From: Ornithomonoglobus_A sp045537455
GTDB lineage: Bacteria > Bacillota > Clostridia > UBA1381
Direction: 5' to 3'
Assembly (NCBI GenBank): GCA_045537455.1
Contig: JAZSPM010000191.1
Span: 1 to 38,779, forward strand
Length of the DNA: 38,779 nucleotides
This document shows, piece by piece, positions 30,980 through 38,779 of this stretch. The stretch's first letter is position 1; every line of letters begins with the position of its first letter. Both the position numbers and the translations under genes were made by a program. Under the pieces are notes generated by a model. The model worked only from the letters and a program-made list of their open reading frames with translations, was not told the DNA's origin and searched no databases.

Positions 30980-32830
30980 TTATTTCTCCTGAATTATTTC
31001 AATTTTTATATTATCACTTTTGCATGGTTTATTAAGCTTTAGTAAAATTCTGTATAATTCACCCCATGATTTTTTGATTAATCCGTCTGATACTGCATCA
31101 AGCGGTAATTGCTCGAATTTGGCAGTAAGATAATCAGGGAAGTTAACAATTAAAGCTTTTCCGTCTTTTACAGGGAGTTTAATACGGCTATCACTGATTT
31201 CCGGTTTTACAGGAGTCATAAGCGTCCATGTAATATCATCAGTTTCGCTTGCAAGTGAAAAATCATCGGTTATTGTTATATTTGAATTTATACGGTCAAG
31301 CTTGTAGGAACGGTTCCAATGCTCAATTCCTGAATCAGACGGATATGCATTTTTAATGCTTAGTGATGCAGATACAGCATCCTTTCCGTCGGTGAATGTC
31401 ATGTTTTCAGAAACATATTGTCTGCCTGCTTGTTGCATATATCCGTTAACTGTAGGAAGATTATGGAAAGCAGATTGCATATTGTAAAGCTCATATCTGC
31501 GTTCGCTGAAGGTAATAGGAATATATGTACCCACGCCTACGTCGATGATTCCCGGCATACCGTCTGAATATACAATAAAATGACCTACGTCGTTATGATT
31601 ATGGCTTTCATCGTTGTGACCGCCCTTAAATGCAAGGAAAAGACCTTCATGAGTGTTTTTGTTTTCTCTTGCTACGCCGATTTCAGTATCCTCAAGCCAT
31701 GATGAGACAGTGTGATTAACAGGGTTATCAGGTGAGAATCTTTCATCACTTGAAAGTAAGTCCGCAAATATACGAAATTTACAACTGCTTCCGTGTTGAT
31801 ACGGTGAGGTCAGCCCAAGCATCGCAACGTCGTTATCGCCGATTTTTTGACCGTATCTGTAAAGAAGCATAGGAATATCTGTTTTACCTCGTGTATCAGC
31901 GAAATTCACAAAATAGTTTTTATGTATATGAACCTTGTTCATGTACTGACCCATCTTTCTGATTTTTTCTGTGTTAAATAAATCATATTCGCCGTTTGTC
32001 GCGTAGTGCATGATTTCAAGACAGTCAAAAACTGCACCGCCTGCCAATGACCAGTAGTGAGGACCTTCGTCACAGCCGCCGTCCTCAGGAACTATATTAT
32101 AGTAATTATCAAGAAGAAGTAAGCTTGTCTCAAACAGCTCGCGGCGTTTTTCGCTGTCCTCTTCAAGAATCATCGCACATTCAATACAGTGAGAAATTAT
32201 AAAAGGATTCCAGTTATTGACCTTATGACGTGACGGAACGAATCCCATCCATCCAAAATCCTTACGGACAAGATATGTATCAAACAGCTTTCTTTTTACC
32301 TCGTATTTTATTCTTTTACATATAAGTGGCGTAATTTCGTCAAGCTTTTCTTTGTGGAAGTAATATGCCCAAGCAAGGACGCTTGCTGTCATACCGATAT
32401 GTAAATCTATAAAACGGTACTGTTCTTCAATATCAGGCAGAAAATTCTTTTGAGTGTCGTACATATGATTAAGATGCTGCGGAGGAATCCAGTCTGTTTT
32501 TTCGCACATACTCCACACACCGTTTACGATTGGCTCAATAAATCTGCCTTTATTTTCAATGCATTCAGCACATATAAGATGTAAAAGTGAATTACGCTCT
32601 GAATGATTGTCATACAGAGTTCCTTTTTTGAAATAATTTATGTAGTCCATTGCCGTATTATCATTCCAACGACGTTCCGAGGCTTTTTCGGCAACCTCAA
32701 TTATGTAATTCTTTAAATCACTGTCAATTTTCTCCCATGCCTGTCTGTCATCAGGCTTTGGAAACGGAAGAAATTCATCAGCAGAAACAATATTTATGTT
32801 TTTGCTTTTGTATGTGTCAAGTAAGAACAT
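30980..32830 (-). CDS. Heparinase II/III-like polysaccharide lyase
   Basis: A 616-residue predicted cytoplasmic oligo-uronide lyase. An alpha-toroid N-terminal half (about 60-370, with 'DEGPHYWSLAGGAVFDCLEIMHYAT') is followed by the heparinase II/III beta-sandwich, whose hallmark 'GGHNDESHNHNDVGHFIVYSDG' is near 390-415. 'MQSAFHNLPTVNG' and 'FADTRGKTDIP' are also family-like. Members cleave heparin, alginate, ulvan or other uronic-acid glycans by beta-elimination; which one cannot be told here. No signal peptide is seen, so it probably acts on imported oligosaccharides. I prefer ATG 32830 (AGGAG 9 bases upstream) over the adjacent TTG at 32833. A paired-repeat operator lies upstream. Confidence 0.88.
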   Translation of the reverse strand: MFLLDTYKSKNINIVSADEFLPFPKPDDRQAWEKIDSDLKNYIIEVAEKASERRWNDNTAMDYINYFKKGTLYDNHSERNSLLHLICAECIENKGRFIEPIVNGVWSMCEKTDWIPPQHLNHMYDTQKNFLPDIEEQYRFIDLHIGMTASVLAWAYYFHKEKLDEITPLICKRIKYEVKRKLFDTYLVRKDFGWMGFVPSRHKVNNWNPFIISHCIECAMILEEDSEKRRELFETSLLLLDNYYNIVPEDGGCDEGPHYWSLAGGAVFDCLEIMHYATNGEYDLFNTEKIRKMGQYMNKVHIHKNYFVNFADTRGKTDIPMLLYRYGQKIGDNDVAMLGLTSPYQHGSSCKFRIFADLLSSDERFSPDNPVNHTVSSWLEDTEIGVARENKNTHEGLFLAFKGGHNDESHNHNDVGHFIVYSDGMPGIIDVGVGTYIPITFSERRYELYNMQSAFHNLPTVNGYMQQAGRQYVSENMTFTDGKDAVSASLSIKNAYPSDSGIEHWNRSYKLDRINSNITITDDFSLASETDDITWTLMTPVKPEISDSRIKLPVKDGKALIVNFPDYLTAKFEQLPLDAVSDGLIKKSWGELYRILLKLNKPCKSDNIKIEIIQEK

Positions 32831-32861
32831 CAATAATCACTCCTAATAATTTTATATAAGA

Positions 32862-32927
32862 ATTATATCACATAAATAAATTTATAAAAAAGTGGCATTT
32901 CGGTACTTTATAATGGCATTTTGATAC
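32862..32927 (-). promoter_or_regulatory. Promoter and YesN-type operator of the lyase operon
   Basis: On the minus strand GTATCAAAATGCCA (32914-32927) and GTACCGAAATGCCA (32893-32906) are direct repeats with a 21-bp period. They lie 25 bases upstream of TATAAT (32862-32867). No good -35 box is present, as expected for activator-dependent promoters. An almost identical arrangement lies at 36071-36135. Confidence 0.8.
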
Positions 32928-34607
32928 TTATTTTATTTTGTATCTTAGTGAAACTGTTGTACCTTTGTTTTCTTCACTTTTGATTATAAATTCCGAGTCC
33001 TCGCCAAAAAGCAGCTTCAGTCTTTTTTTGACATTTGCAAGACCTATATGTTCTTGGGGTATTGTTTCTGTATCAAGTTGTCTGAGGATTTCGTCCAACT
33101 GCTCCTTATCCATTCCTGAACCGTTATCAATTACGCTTACTGTAATTACGTCATCAGTTTTGTCGGCAACTATTTGTATAAGCCTGTCACCGCTTTCTTT
33201 TTTAAAACCGTGATATACACTGTTTTCAATCAGTGGCTGTAGTGACAGCTTTGCAATTTTTACACTCTTTAAGCTTTCGGGAATATCTGTTATTGCAGAA
33301 AAGCTGTTTTTGTAACGTTTTTCTAAAAGATTTATATAAAGCTGTGTGTAGTATAATTCATCGCCTAAATTAACATATGTTTCGCTTATATTAGTAGTGT
33401 AGGCAAGAAGATTAGCTAAATCTGAAATCATTTTCAGGCTTTCCGAATCAGCTCCTGCTTCACTAAGGATTGTCCAGTTTATGATATTTAGTGAATTATA
33501 TAAAAAGTGCGGGTTTATCTGTGACTGTAAATTTGCAAGCTGAGTATCATTTAACTGTGAAATTTTATTTTCAAGCTCTGCTTTTAATTGAGTGTTACTG
33601 TTGATGAGCTTCAGGATGTTTTCGGCAACTACCTGTACATCGTCTGTTTTGGCAGGGTTTATATCATACGCCGTTCCTGCAAACAGCTTTGTAAGACTTC
33701 GGATTGGTGCGGATATTCGTTCTGAAATTATGTATGCAGTGACAAAGCTTATTATAAGCATAAATATAATTACAACAAGCGTGCTTATTATACCTGAGAG
33801 CATATTCTGCTTGTAATTATCGCATACTGTACTTACGGTATATGTCCATTTGTAATTTTGTGATACGGTATTTGTGACTTTATATGTTTGTGTTCCTATT
33901 TCAATAAAACCGTTTTGCATTTCTTCTTTATCAATATTAAGGTTCATAAGGTTGTGCATATATATTATTTTGTCATCTTCTCTGATAGCATAATATCCGT
34001 TGACCTTTGCGGCTGAATAGCTTGAAAAGAGCTTTGCGGTATCTACATTTACTACAATGTATCCGTTGTTTACAGTATCCGTCACCTGACGACAGATTGT
34101 TAATGATTGACGGTTTGTTAGTTTATTTATTCTGTAAAAAAGAATTGAACTTGTGCTGTCTTTGAATTCGGGGATGCATTGGTTATCTTTAAAATTATCA
34201 AAGTTCAATTCGTAAAATTCATAGCCGTTACCCGTACATATTCTGTTTTTTATAGGCGAGTAGATATATATCGAATTTATGTAATTATTAAGATTTATAA
34301 AAGAATTGATTTTTGATTCAATTTTTTCGTTAATATCAGGAAAAAGGGCTGAGGTGTTGGAGCTGAACATATAGCTTTTCGCATATGTATCAAGAGAAAG
34401 ATTACCTGCAATTATGTTTGCTTCATCAAGAGATGTGTCTATGTGTGACGATAGATTCGCCGCAACAAGACTGTTAACCTCGTCGTAGCTACGGTGAATT
34501 TCGTGATATTGATTATACAGCATCCATGCACCAAAAGACAGGGATGCTGTACACATAATAATAAGAACAACTATAAAGCTTTTGCTTTTTGAAAATTTTA
34601 TGCTCAT
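32928..34607 (-). CDS. Sensor histidine kinase, YesM type
   Basis: A 559-residue membrane kinase. TM1 (about 11-31) and TM2 (about 270-293) flank a large extracellular sensor domain. A HAMP segment (about 294-345) and a His-kinase domain follow, with His367 in 'SQINPHFLYNSLNIINW', an N box 'LQPLIENSVYHGF' (456-468) and a G box 'DNGSGMD' (494-500). This family usually senses extracellular glycans or their binding proteins. It follows the response regulator gene by 23 bases in the same operon. It ends directly at the operator of the lyase operon. Confidence 0.95.
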   Translation of the reverse strand: MSIKFSKSKSFIVVLIIMCTASLSFGAWMLYNQYHEIHRSYDEVNSLVAANLSSHIDTSLDEANIIAGNLSLDTYAKSYMFSSNTSALFPDINEKIESKINSFINLNNYINSIYIYSPIKNRICTGNGYEFYELNFDNFKDNQCIPEFKDSTSSILFYRINKLTNRQSLTICRQVTDTVNNGYIVVNVDTAKLFSSYSAAKVNGYYAIREDDKIIYMHNLMNLNIDKEEMQNGFIEIGTQTYKVTNTVSQNYKWTYTVSTVCDNYKQNMLSGIISTLVVIIFMLIISFVTAYIISERISAPIRSLTKLFAGTAYDINPAKTDDVQVVAENILKLINSNTQLKAELENKISQLNDTQLANLQSQINPHFLYNSLNIINWTILSEAGADSESLKMISDLANLLAYTTNISETYVNLGDELYYTQLYINLLEKRYKNSFSAITDIPESLKSVKIAKLSLQPLIENSVYHGFKKESGDRLIQIVADKTDDVITVSVIDNGSGMDKEQLDEILRQLDTETIPQEHIGLANVKKRLKLLFGEDSEFIIKSEENKGTTVSLRYKIK

Positions 34608-34630
34608 TATATTAAATCCTCTTTCATGAA

Positions 34631-35920
34631 TTATTCAACAGACGGAAGCTTCAAAACATTTTTTCTGTATTCATTAGGAGCATAACCCGTATAGTGCTTA
34701 AAATTTCTTATGAATTTTCGCTTGTCTGAATATCCTATTTTCTGGCATATAACAGAGATTTTCTCACCATTTCCGAGCATTTCGAGTGCTTTCTTTAAAC
34801 GCAAATCCATGTGATAGTCATGTATTGATTTTCCTGTCTGCTGTTTAAAAATACGTCCGATGTATGCTTCGTTCATATATACATATTTTGCAACGTCACT
34901 TCTGCCTATGTCACGGTTGTAGTTTTCTTCAAGAAAAAGCTTGACCTTTTTAACTGTTGAGGCGGCGTCGTTTTCTGTGGATTCTTCATATAGATCAGGA
35001 GTATTGGATGCTATTATATCATCATACAGGCTGTTTGCCGCTTGTATGTTTCCTTCTTTGATATAAGACATTAAAAGCATCATGCAATCCTGCTCGTTAT
35101 TCAGATATGATTTACTGCTTGCAAGCTGTTCGTAATTCTGAAATTCCATTATGATTTTTATATTACTTGAAATTTCAAAGAAGTTATTGAGCATTTGCTC
35201 TATTTCAGCAGAATTTTCGCTTATATTATCATTGGTTACAGCAATCAGCTTTATTGTATTATTGTTATGAGAAAGGGTATAGAGCTGACAGCTTATTACT
35301 GAATTAAAGATGTTATATATAAGCGTATCAAGTTGATCCTTATCATGCTTCCAGGTAAGATTTATAAAGCTTTCAAAATCAGAAAATTCCAATTCAATCA
35401 CATATCCGCAAAGGTTTTCAAGCGGATATTCAAAATTAAGTGTGTCAAAGGTTTCTTCTGCTTTTGATAAATCCATACTTCCGAAATACAGCTCTGACAT
35501 GAACTGCTCCTGTCTTAGCTTTTCTATTTCTTTAACATTTCCTTTTTCGTCAAGCTGATCTTTTATTTTTCGCAGTGTTAAACTGAATTCGCCAAAATTA
35601 ATAGGCTTTGTTATGTAGTCGATGACTCCGTATTTTAATGCAGTACGTGCATATTCAAAATCTCTGTAGCCGCTTATTATAATAACGGTACAGTCGGATT
35701 TACTTTCGCTTATTGCTTTGGCAAGTTCAAGCCCATTCATTTTAGGCATTTTTATATCTGTTATACATAAATCAACATGATTATTAAGCAAAAAATTAAG
35801 AGCATCTTCGCCGTTACTGAATCTTCCTGTTACTTCAAATTCGTCACATATATTGTGAACAAATTCAGCGGTTGCTTCAAGAGTTCCAAACTCATCGTCA
35901 ACTACAATTACGTTGTACAT
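34631..35920 (-). CDS. AraC-type response regulator, YesN type
   Basis: A 429-residue transcription factor. The receiver domain (1-120) has acidic residues 'VVDDE', the phospho-acceptor Asp55 in 'LCITDIKMPKMNG' and the lysine in 'YITKPINF'. A middle domain of unknown fold follows. The C-terminal AraC double helix-turn-helix spans about 325-425 ('VKLFLEENYNRDIGRSDVAKYVYMNEAYIGRIFKQQTG', 'ISVICQKIGYSDKRKFIRNFKHYTGYAPNEYRK'). AraC domains bind direct repeats spaced by two DNA turns. The paired 14-bp repeats upstream of the lyase and transporter operons fit this, so I propose it activates both. It is first in its operon, ahead of the kinase. Confidence 0.95.
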   Translation of the reverse strand: MYNVIVVDDEFGTLEATAEFVHNICDEFEVTGRFSNGEDALNFLLNNHVDLCITDIKMPKMNGLELAKAISESKSDCTVIIISGYRDFEYARTALKYGVIDYITKPINFGEFSLTLRKIKDQLDEKGNVKEIEKLRQEQFMSELYFGSMDLSKAEETFDTLNFEYPLENLCGYVIELEFSDFESFINLTWKHDKDQLDTLIYNIFNSVISCQLYTLSHNNNTIKLIAVTNDNISENSAEIEQMLNNFFEISSNIKIIMEFQNYEQLASSKSYLNNEQDCMMLLMSYIKEGNIQAANSLYDDIIASNTPDLYEESTENDAASTVKKVKLFLEENYNRDIGRSDVAKYVYMNEAYIGRIFKQQTGKSIHDYHMDLRLKKALEMLGNGEKISVICQKIGYSDKRKFIRNFKHYTGYAPNEYRKNVLKLPSVE

Positions 35921-36202
35921 GATATAAATTTCCTTTCCGATAAAGTATGATTAAATTATAGCATACTCTTTTTTGAAATTCAAGCTTATAATTTTTATTA
36001 TAAAAAACTTGAAATTTCGCATAAAACAAAGCTTTTAAGGTGTTTAATGGTGATTAAGTACGGGAAAAAAGTATCAAAATGACACCGTGAAGTACCGAAA
36101 TGCCACTATTTTTTTGTTTGGTTTGATGCTATAATGTGAACGTAAAGTAAAAAAGAAAGGATACAAATTCGGCTTGGCTGTATTTGTATAAAGGTGTGAA
36201 TA
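35921..36202. promoter_or_regulatory. Divergent regulatory region, regulator and transporter operons
   Basis: Leftward promoter: TTGAAT (35978-35983), 17 bases, TATAAT (35955-35960). Rightward: GTATCAAAATGACA (36071-36084) and GTACCGAAATGCCA (36092-36105), direct repeats with a 21-bp period, then 24 bases, then TATAAT (36130-36135), with no clear -35 box. A long AT-rich inverted repeat (GAAATTCAAG...CTTGAAATTTC, about 35974-36017) covers the leftward -35 region. Confidence 0.8.
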
Positions 36203-37153
36203 GTGAATAAGAAAACAGACATCAAAGTAAGTCCTGTACGGAAAAAGAAAAGATTTTGGTCAAAGGAGCAAATTGAACTTACGGTGCTTTCGCTTCCGGC
36301 AATTATAATGGTATTTATTTTTCAGTATCTTCCGATAGGCGGATTGGTTATGGCATTTAAAAATTTCAATGCAAACCTCGGAATATGGAAAAGCCCATGG
36401 AACGGACTGGAAAATTTTAAATTCTTCTTTGGCTCACAGGATGCCTTCAGAGTGCTTAGAAATACAGTTTTATTCGGGATTGACTTTCAGGTTCTTGGTA
36501 TTGTGTTTGCATTAATGTTGGCATTGTTCCTGTATGAGATACGTTCTAAAATAGCATTGAAAACTATTCAGACAATGATGATTTTACCGCATTTTATTTC
36601 ATATGTTCTTGTGGCATTTATTACATATGCACTTTTGAATCTTAATTCGGGTGTGTTGAATTCTGTAATAATTGCATTCGGCGGTGAGAGAATTGACTGG
36701 TACGCAGACTATAAATACTGGCCATACATCCTGACGGTTGTTGATATATGGAAGAAAGTCGGAATGGACAGTATAATTTATTATGCCGCACTTATAGGTA
36801 TTGATGAATCGTTGTTTGAAGCCGCAAGACTTGACGGTGCAAGTAAATGGCAGGAAATAAGATACATAAAAATTCCTGAATTAAAATCCGTAATTTCAAT
36901 TTTGCTTATTTTGGGAATCGGCAAGCTTATAAGCGGTGACTTTGGTTTGTTCTATCAGGTGCCTATGGACATCGGCGTTCTGTATCCTGTAACCGATATA
37001 GTAAATACGTATGTGTTCAGAGGCTTACAGCAAGCAACAAATCTGGGTATGACAGCGGCAGTTGGTTTGTTCCAGTCGGTGGTATCATTGATATTGGTTG
37101 TTGGTTCAAATCTTATTGTAAAGAAGCTTGATCCGGATCAGGGATTATTCTAA
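36203..37153 (+). CDS. Sugar ABC transporter permease, LplB/YteP type (CUT1)
   Basis: An inner-membrane permease of 316 residues with six predicted helices and the EAA loop 'EAARLDGASKWQEIRYIKIPEL' that docks the ATPase. The N-terminal basic stretch and 'LPAIIMVFIFQYLPIGGLVMAFKNF' are typical of LplB-like oligosaccharide importers. It starts at GTG with AAGGTG upstream. No ATPase gene is in the window; such importers usually borrow a shared MsmX-like ATPase. It is the first gene of the transporter operon. Confidence 0.93.
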   Translation: MNKKTDIKVSPVRKKKRFWSKEQIELTVLSLPAIIMVFIFQYLPIGGLVMAFKNFNANLGIWKSPWNGLENFKFFFGSQDAFRVLRNTVLFGIDFQVLGIVFALMLALFLYEIRSKIALKTIQTMMILPHFISYVLVAFITYALLNLNSGVLNSVIIAFGGERIDWYADYKYWPYILTVVDIWKKVGMDSIIYYAALIGIDESLFEAARLDGASKWQEIRYIKIPELKSVISILLILGIGKLISGDFGLFYQVPMDIGVLYPVTDIVNTYVFRGLQQATNLGMTAAVGLFQSVVSLILVVGSNLIVKKLDPDQGLF

Positions 37154-37168
37154 GGAGGTAGTAAGAAT

Positions 37169-38053
37169 ATGAAACAGAAATTTACTTTTTGGACAATTTT
37201 AAAAGCTTTGGTATACATACTTATTATACTGATATTCTTTATGCCTTTTTTACTCGTTGTTTCGGTATCATTCTCAAATGACGATACAATATTAAAATAC
37301 GGATACACCTTTTTTCCTAAAATTATAGATACCGCTGCATATCAGCATGTGTTTAAAAATGCAGGACAGCTTATTCAGTCGTATAAAATAACAATTATAT
37401 ATTCACTTGCAGGAACACTTGTTGCGTTAATAGTACAAAGTACAATAGCTTACGCAATATCACGTCCGAATTATAAGCTGAGAAAAGCTCTTACGGTATA
37501 CTTGTTTATAACAATGCTTTTCCACGGCGGACTTGTACCGACATATATATTGATATGTAAATACCTTCACTTGGGTAATACAATCTGGGTATATATTTTA
37601 ACCGGAGTAAGTACATGGAACGTAATAGTAATGAGGACATTCTTTAAGGGACTGCCTGACGGACTTGCCGAAGCGGCAAAGATAGACGGTGCAAGTGAAT
37701 ACAGAACATTTGCACAGATTATTCTTCCGCTGTCAAAGCCGGTGCTTGCTACAATCGGATTTATGACACTTCTTGCGAAGTGGAATGACTGGAATACAAG
37801 TCTTATCTATATAAAGTCACCAAAGCTTTATTCACTGCAGTATCTATTACAGAAGATATTAAGAGAGGCTCAGTATTTAAAGCAGATGGCACAGTCGGGA
37901 ACGGGTGGACTTGAAGCTTCATCAATAACAGAAGCTACAGACAGCATGAAGTTTGCTATGGCAGTGCTTGCGGCAGGACCAATGCTTGTTGTGTTCCCGT
38001 TCTTCCAGAAATATTTCTGCCGAGGATTAACGGTAGGAAGTGTAAAGGGTTAA
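37169..38053 (+). CDS. Sugar ABC transporter permease, LplC/YtcP type (CUT1)
   Basis: The second permease, 294 residues, with six predicted helices and the EAA motif 'EAAKIDGASEYRTFAQIILPLSKP'. The segments 'LFHGGLVPTYILICKYLHLGNTIW' and 'WNDWNTSLIYI' are typical of the LplC/YtcP group that imports plant or host oligosaccharides. AAGGAGG lies 9 bases upstream. It pairs with the preceding permease 15 bases upstream. Confidence 0.94.
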   Translation: MKQKFTFWTILKALVYILIILIFFMPFLLVVSVSFSNDDTILKYGYTFFPKIIDTAAYQHVFKNAGQLIQSYKITIIYSLAGTLVALIVQSTIAYAISRPNYKLRKALTVYLFITMLFHGGLVPTYILICKYLHLGNTIWVYILTGVSTWNVIVMRTFFKGLPDGLAEAAKIDGASEYRTFAQIILPLSKPVLATIGFMTLLAKWNDWNTSLIYIKSPKLYSLQYLLQKILREAQYLKQMAQSGTGGLEASSITEATDSMKFAMAVLAAGPMLVVFPFFQKYFCRGLTVGSVKG

Positions 38054-38109
38054 TTAATGCAGAATAGGTAATTCTGTTTAAATTATAAAAAAAGAAAGGA
38101 TTGAAAAAA

Positions 38110-38779
38110 ATGTTAAACAAATTTAAAAAAGCGACAGCCATTATACTTGCAGGAGTTCTTGCAGCGGGAATGGCATCATGTTCAGGCGGCGGAAAAGAGA
38201 CCGAAAATGTAACTCTTAAATGGGTTATGTCAGGACCGGGAGAATTGGCAGATTCACAGAAGGTATGGGCGGAGTTCAATAACAGACTTCAGGAGTATAT
38301 GCCGGGAACTACCGTACAGTTCGAGGTTTATCCCGGAAGTGACTACAATCAGAAATTCATGCTTATGCAGACCGTAGGAGATCAGGTTGATATTGCCAAT
38401 GTTTATAAGCTGAACTACGGCGATGAGCTTCGTAAGGGTACATTTGCTGACATTACGGAATTGATTGATACATATGGTCAGGATATGAAAGCGGCAATTC
38501 CTGATTTTATTTGGGATTATATGAAGTATGAGGGCAAGATTTATGCCGTTCCTACATATCAGCAGGTATCAGTATCAAATGCATTTTTCTTCCCAAAGGC
38601 AATTTCAGATAAGTATCTTGATAAAAAAGCTTTGGAAGATGCTATAGTTAATAATCCAACAATAAATGATAACGTGCTTGATGTTCTTGAAGATTACCTT
38701 GCAAAATGTAAAGAGGCGGGAGAAATCGGTTATGGAATGGATCACTGGCTTGATATTACAGGTAAGGGCTTCAATAAGA
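38110..38779 (+). CDS. Extracellular solute-binding lipoprotein (3' end beyond window)
   Basis: The frame opens at 38110 and runs to the end of the window with no stop (about 223 residues). The signal peptide ends in the lipobox 'AGMASC' with the lipidated Cys at 24, followed by a Gly-rich linker. The mature start 'VTLKWVMSGPGELADSQKVWAEFNNRLQEYMPGTTVQFEVYPG' is that of a LplA-like family 1 binding protein. It should capture the oligosaccharide for the two permeases. AAAGGA lies 9 bases upstream. A small CAGAAT/ATTCTG hairpin near 38060-38077 lies before the gene and may boost its share of the transcript. Confidence 0.9.
   Translation, partial: MLNKFKKATAIILAGVLAAGMASCSGGGKETENVTLKWVMSGPGELADSQKVWAEFNNRLQEYMPGTTVQFEVYPGSDYNQKFMLMQTVGDQVDIANVYKLNYGDELRKGTFADITELIDTYGQDMKAAIPDFIWDYMKYEGKIYAVPTYQQVSVSNAFFFPKAISDKYLDKKALEDAIVNNPTINDNVLDVLEDYLAKCKEAGEIGYGMDHWLDITGKGFNK

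Overview
The window looks like the chromosome of an AT-rich, low-GC Gram-positive anaerobe of class Clostridia, probably a gut or polysaccharide-degrading species. The evidence is a type III glutamine synthetase, the [FeFe]-hydrogenase maturase HydE, an SLH-domain exoprotein, LCP and MBOAT cell-envelope genes, a LplB/LplC-type sugar importer beside a YesM/YesN-type two-component system, strong AGGAGG-like ribosome binding sites and TTGACA/TATAAT promoters. I cannot assign a genus from the sequence alone.

Layout. 1-4.6 kb: the end of the CCA-adding enzyme, a 136-bp MITE-like palindromic element, an SLH-serpin and glnN. The glnN promoter is followed by a terminator hairpin inside the leader, which suggests attenuation. 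4.8-9.5 kb: a four-gene operon of an MBOAT acyltransferase, an SGNH-CE4 fusion, an acyl carrier protein and an FkbH-type HAD enzyme. It has the layout of a Dlt/AlgI surface acylation system, but an FkbH-type loader replaces the DltA ligase. A 94-bp hairpin lies in the middle. 9.5-12.4 kb: a lipoprotein, an LCP ligase and a SpoU methyltransferase.

12.4-18.5 kb: a possible metabolic island between oppositely oriented 42-bp repeats. A DeoR regulator is divergent from araD, egsA/araM, a PHP phosphoesterase, an SGNH esterase and a GDPD-type phosphodiesterase. A fossil of a second egsA 3' end lies just before the GDPD gene. The set suggests catabolism of an acylated phosphodiester that yields glycerol phosphate and a pentulose phosphate. 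18.5-22.5 kb: argG, with two tandem ArgR-type boxes upstream, then a divergent CE4 deacetylase, a PHP protein and ruvC. 22.5-29.4 kb: mostly housekeeping genes: a cysteine synthase-like enzyme, an orphan hydE with a CpXC protein, smpB with a hotdog thioesterase, tRNA-Ser(GGA) followed by a decayed tyrosine integrase, and mtaB.

29.4-38.8 kb: a Gram-positive polysaccharide utilisation locus. It holds a heparinase II/III-type lyase, a LamG/DUF1961-like protein, a YesM-type sensor kinase, a YesN-type AraC response regulator, two ABC permeases and the start of the solute-binding lipoprotein. Near-identical pairs of 14-bp direct repeats with a 21-bp period lie at the same distance upstream of the -10 boxes of both the lyase operon and the transporter operon. 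They are very probably the regulator's binding sites and tie the locus into one regulon.

The most interesting candidates for undescribed biology are the FkbH-ACP-MBOAT-SGNH/CE4 acylation operon, the DeoR-araD-egsA-PHP-SGNH-GDPD operon with its gene fossil, and the paired-operator lyase regulon.
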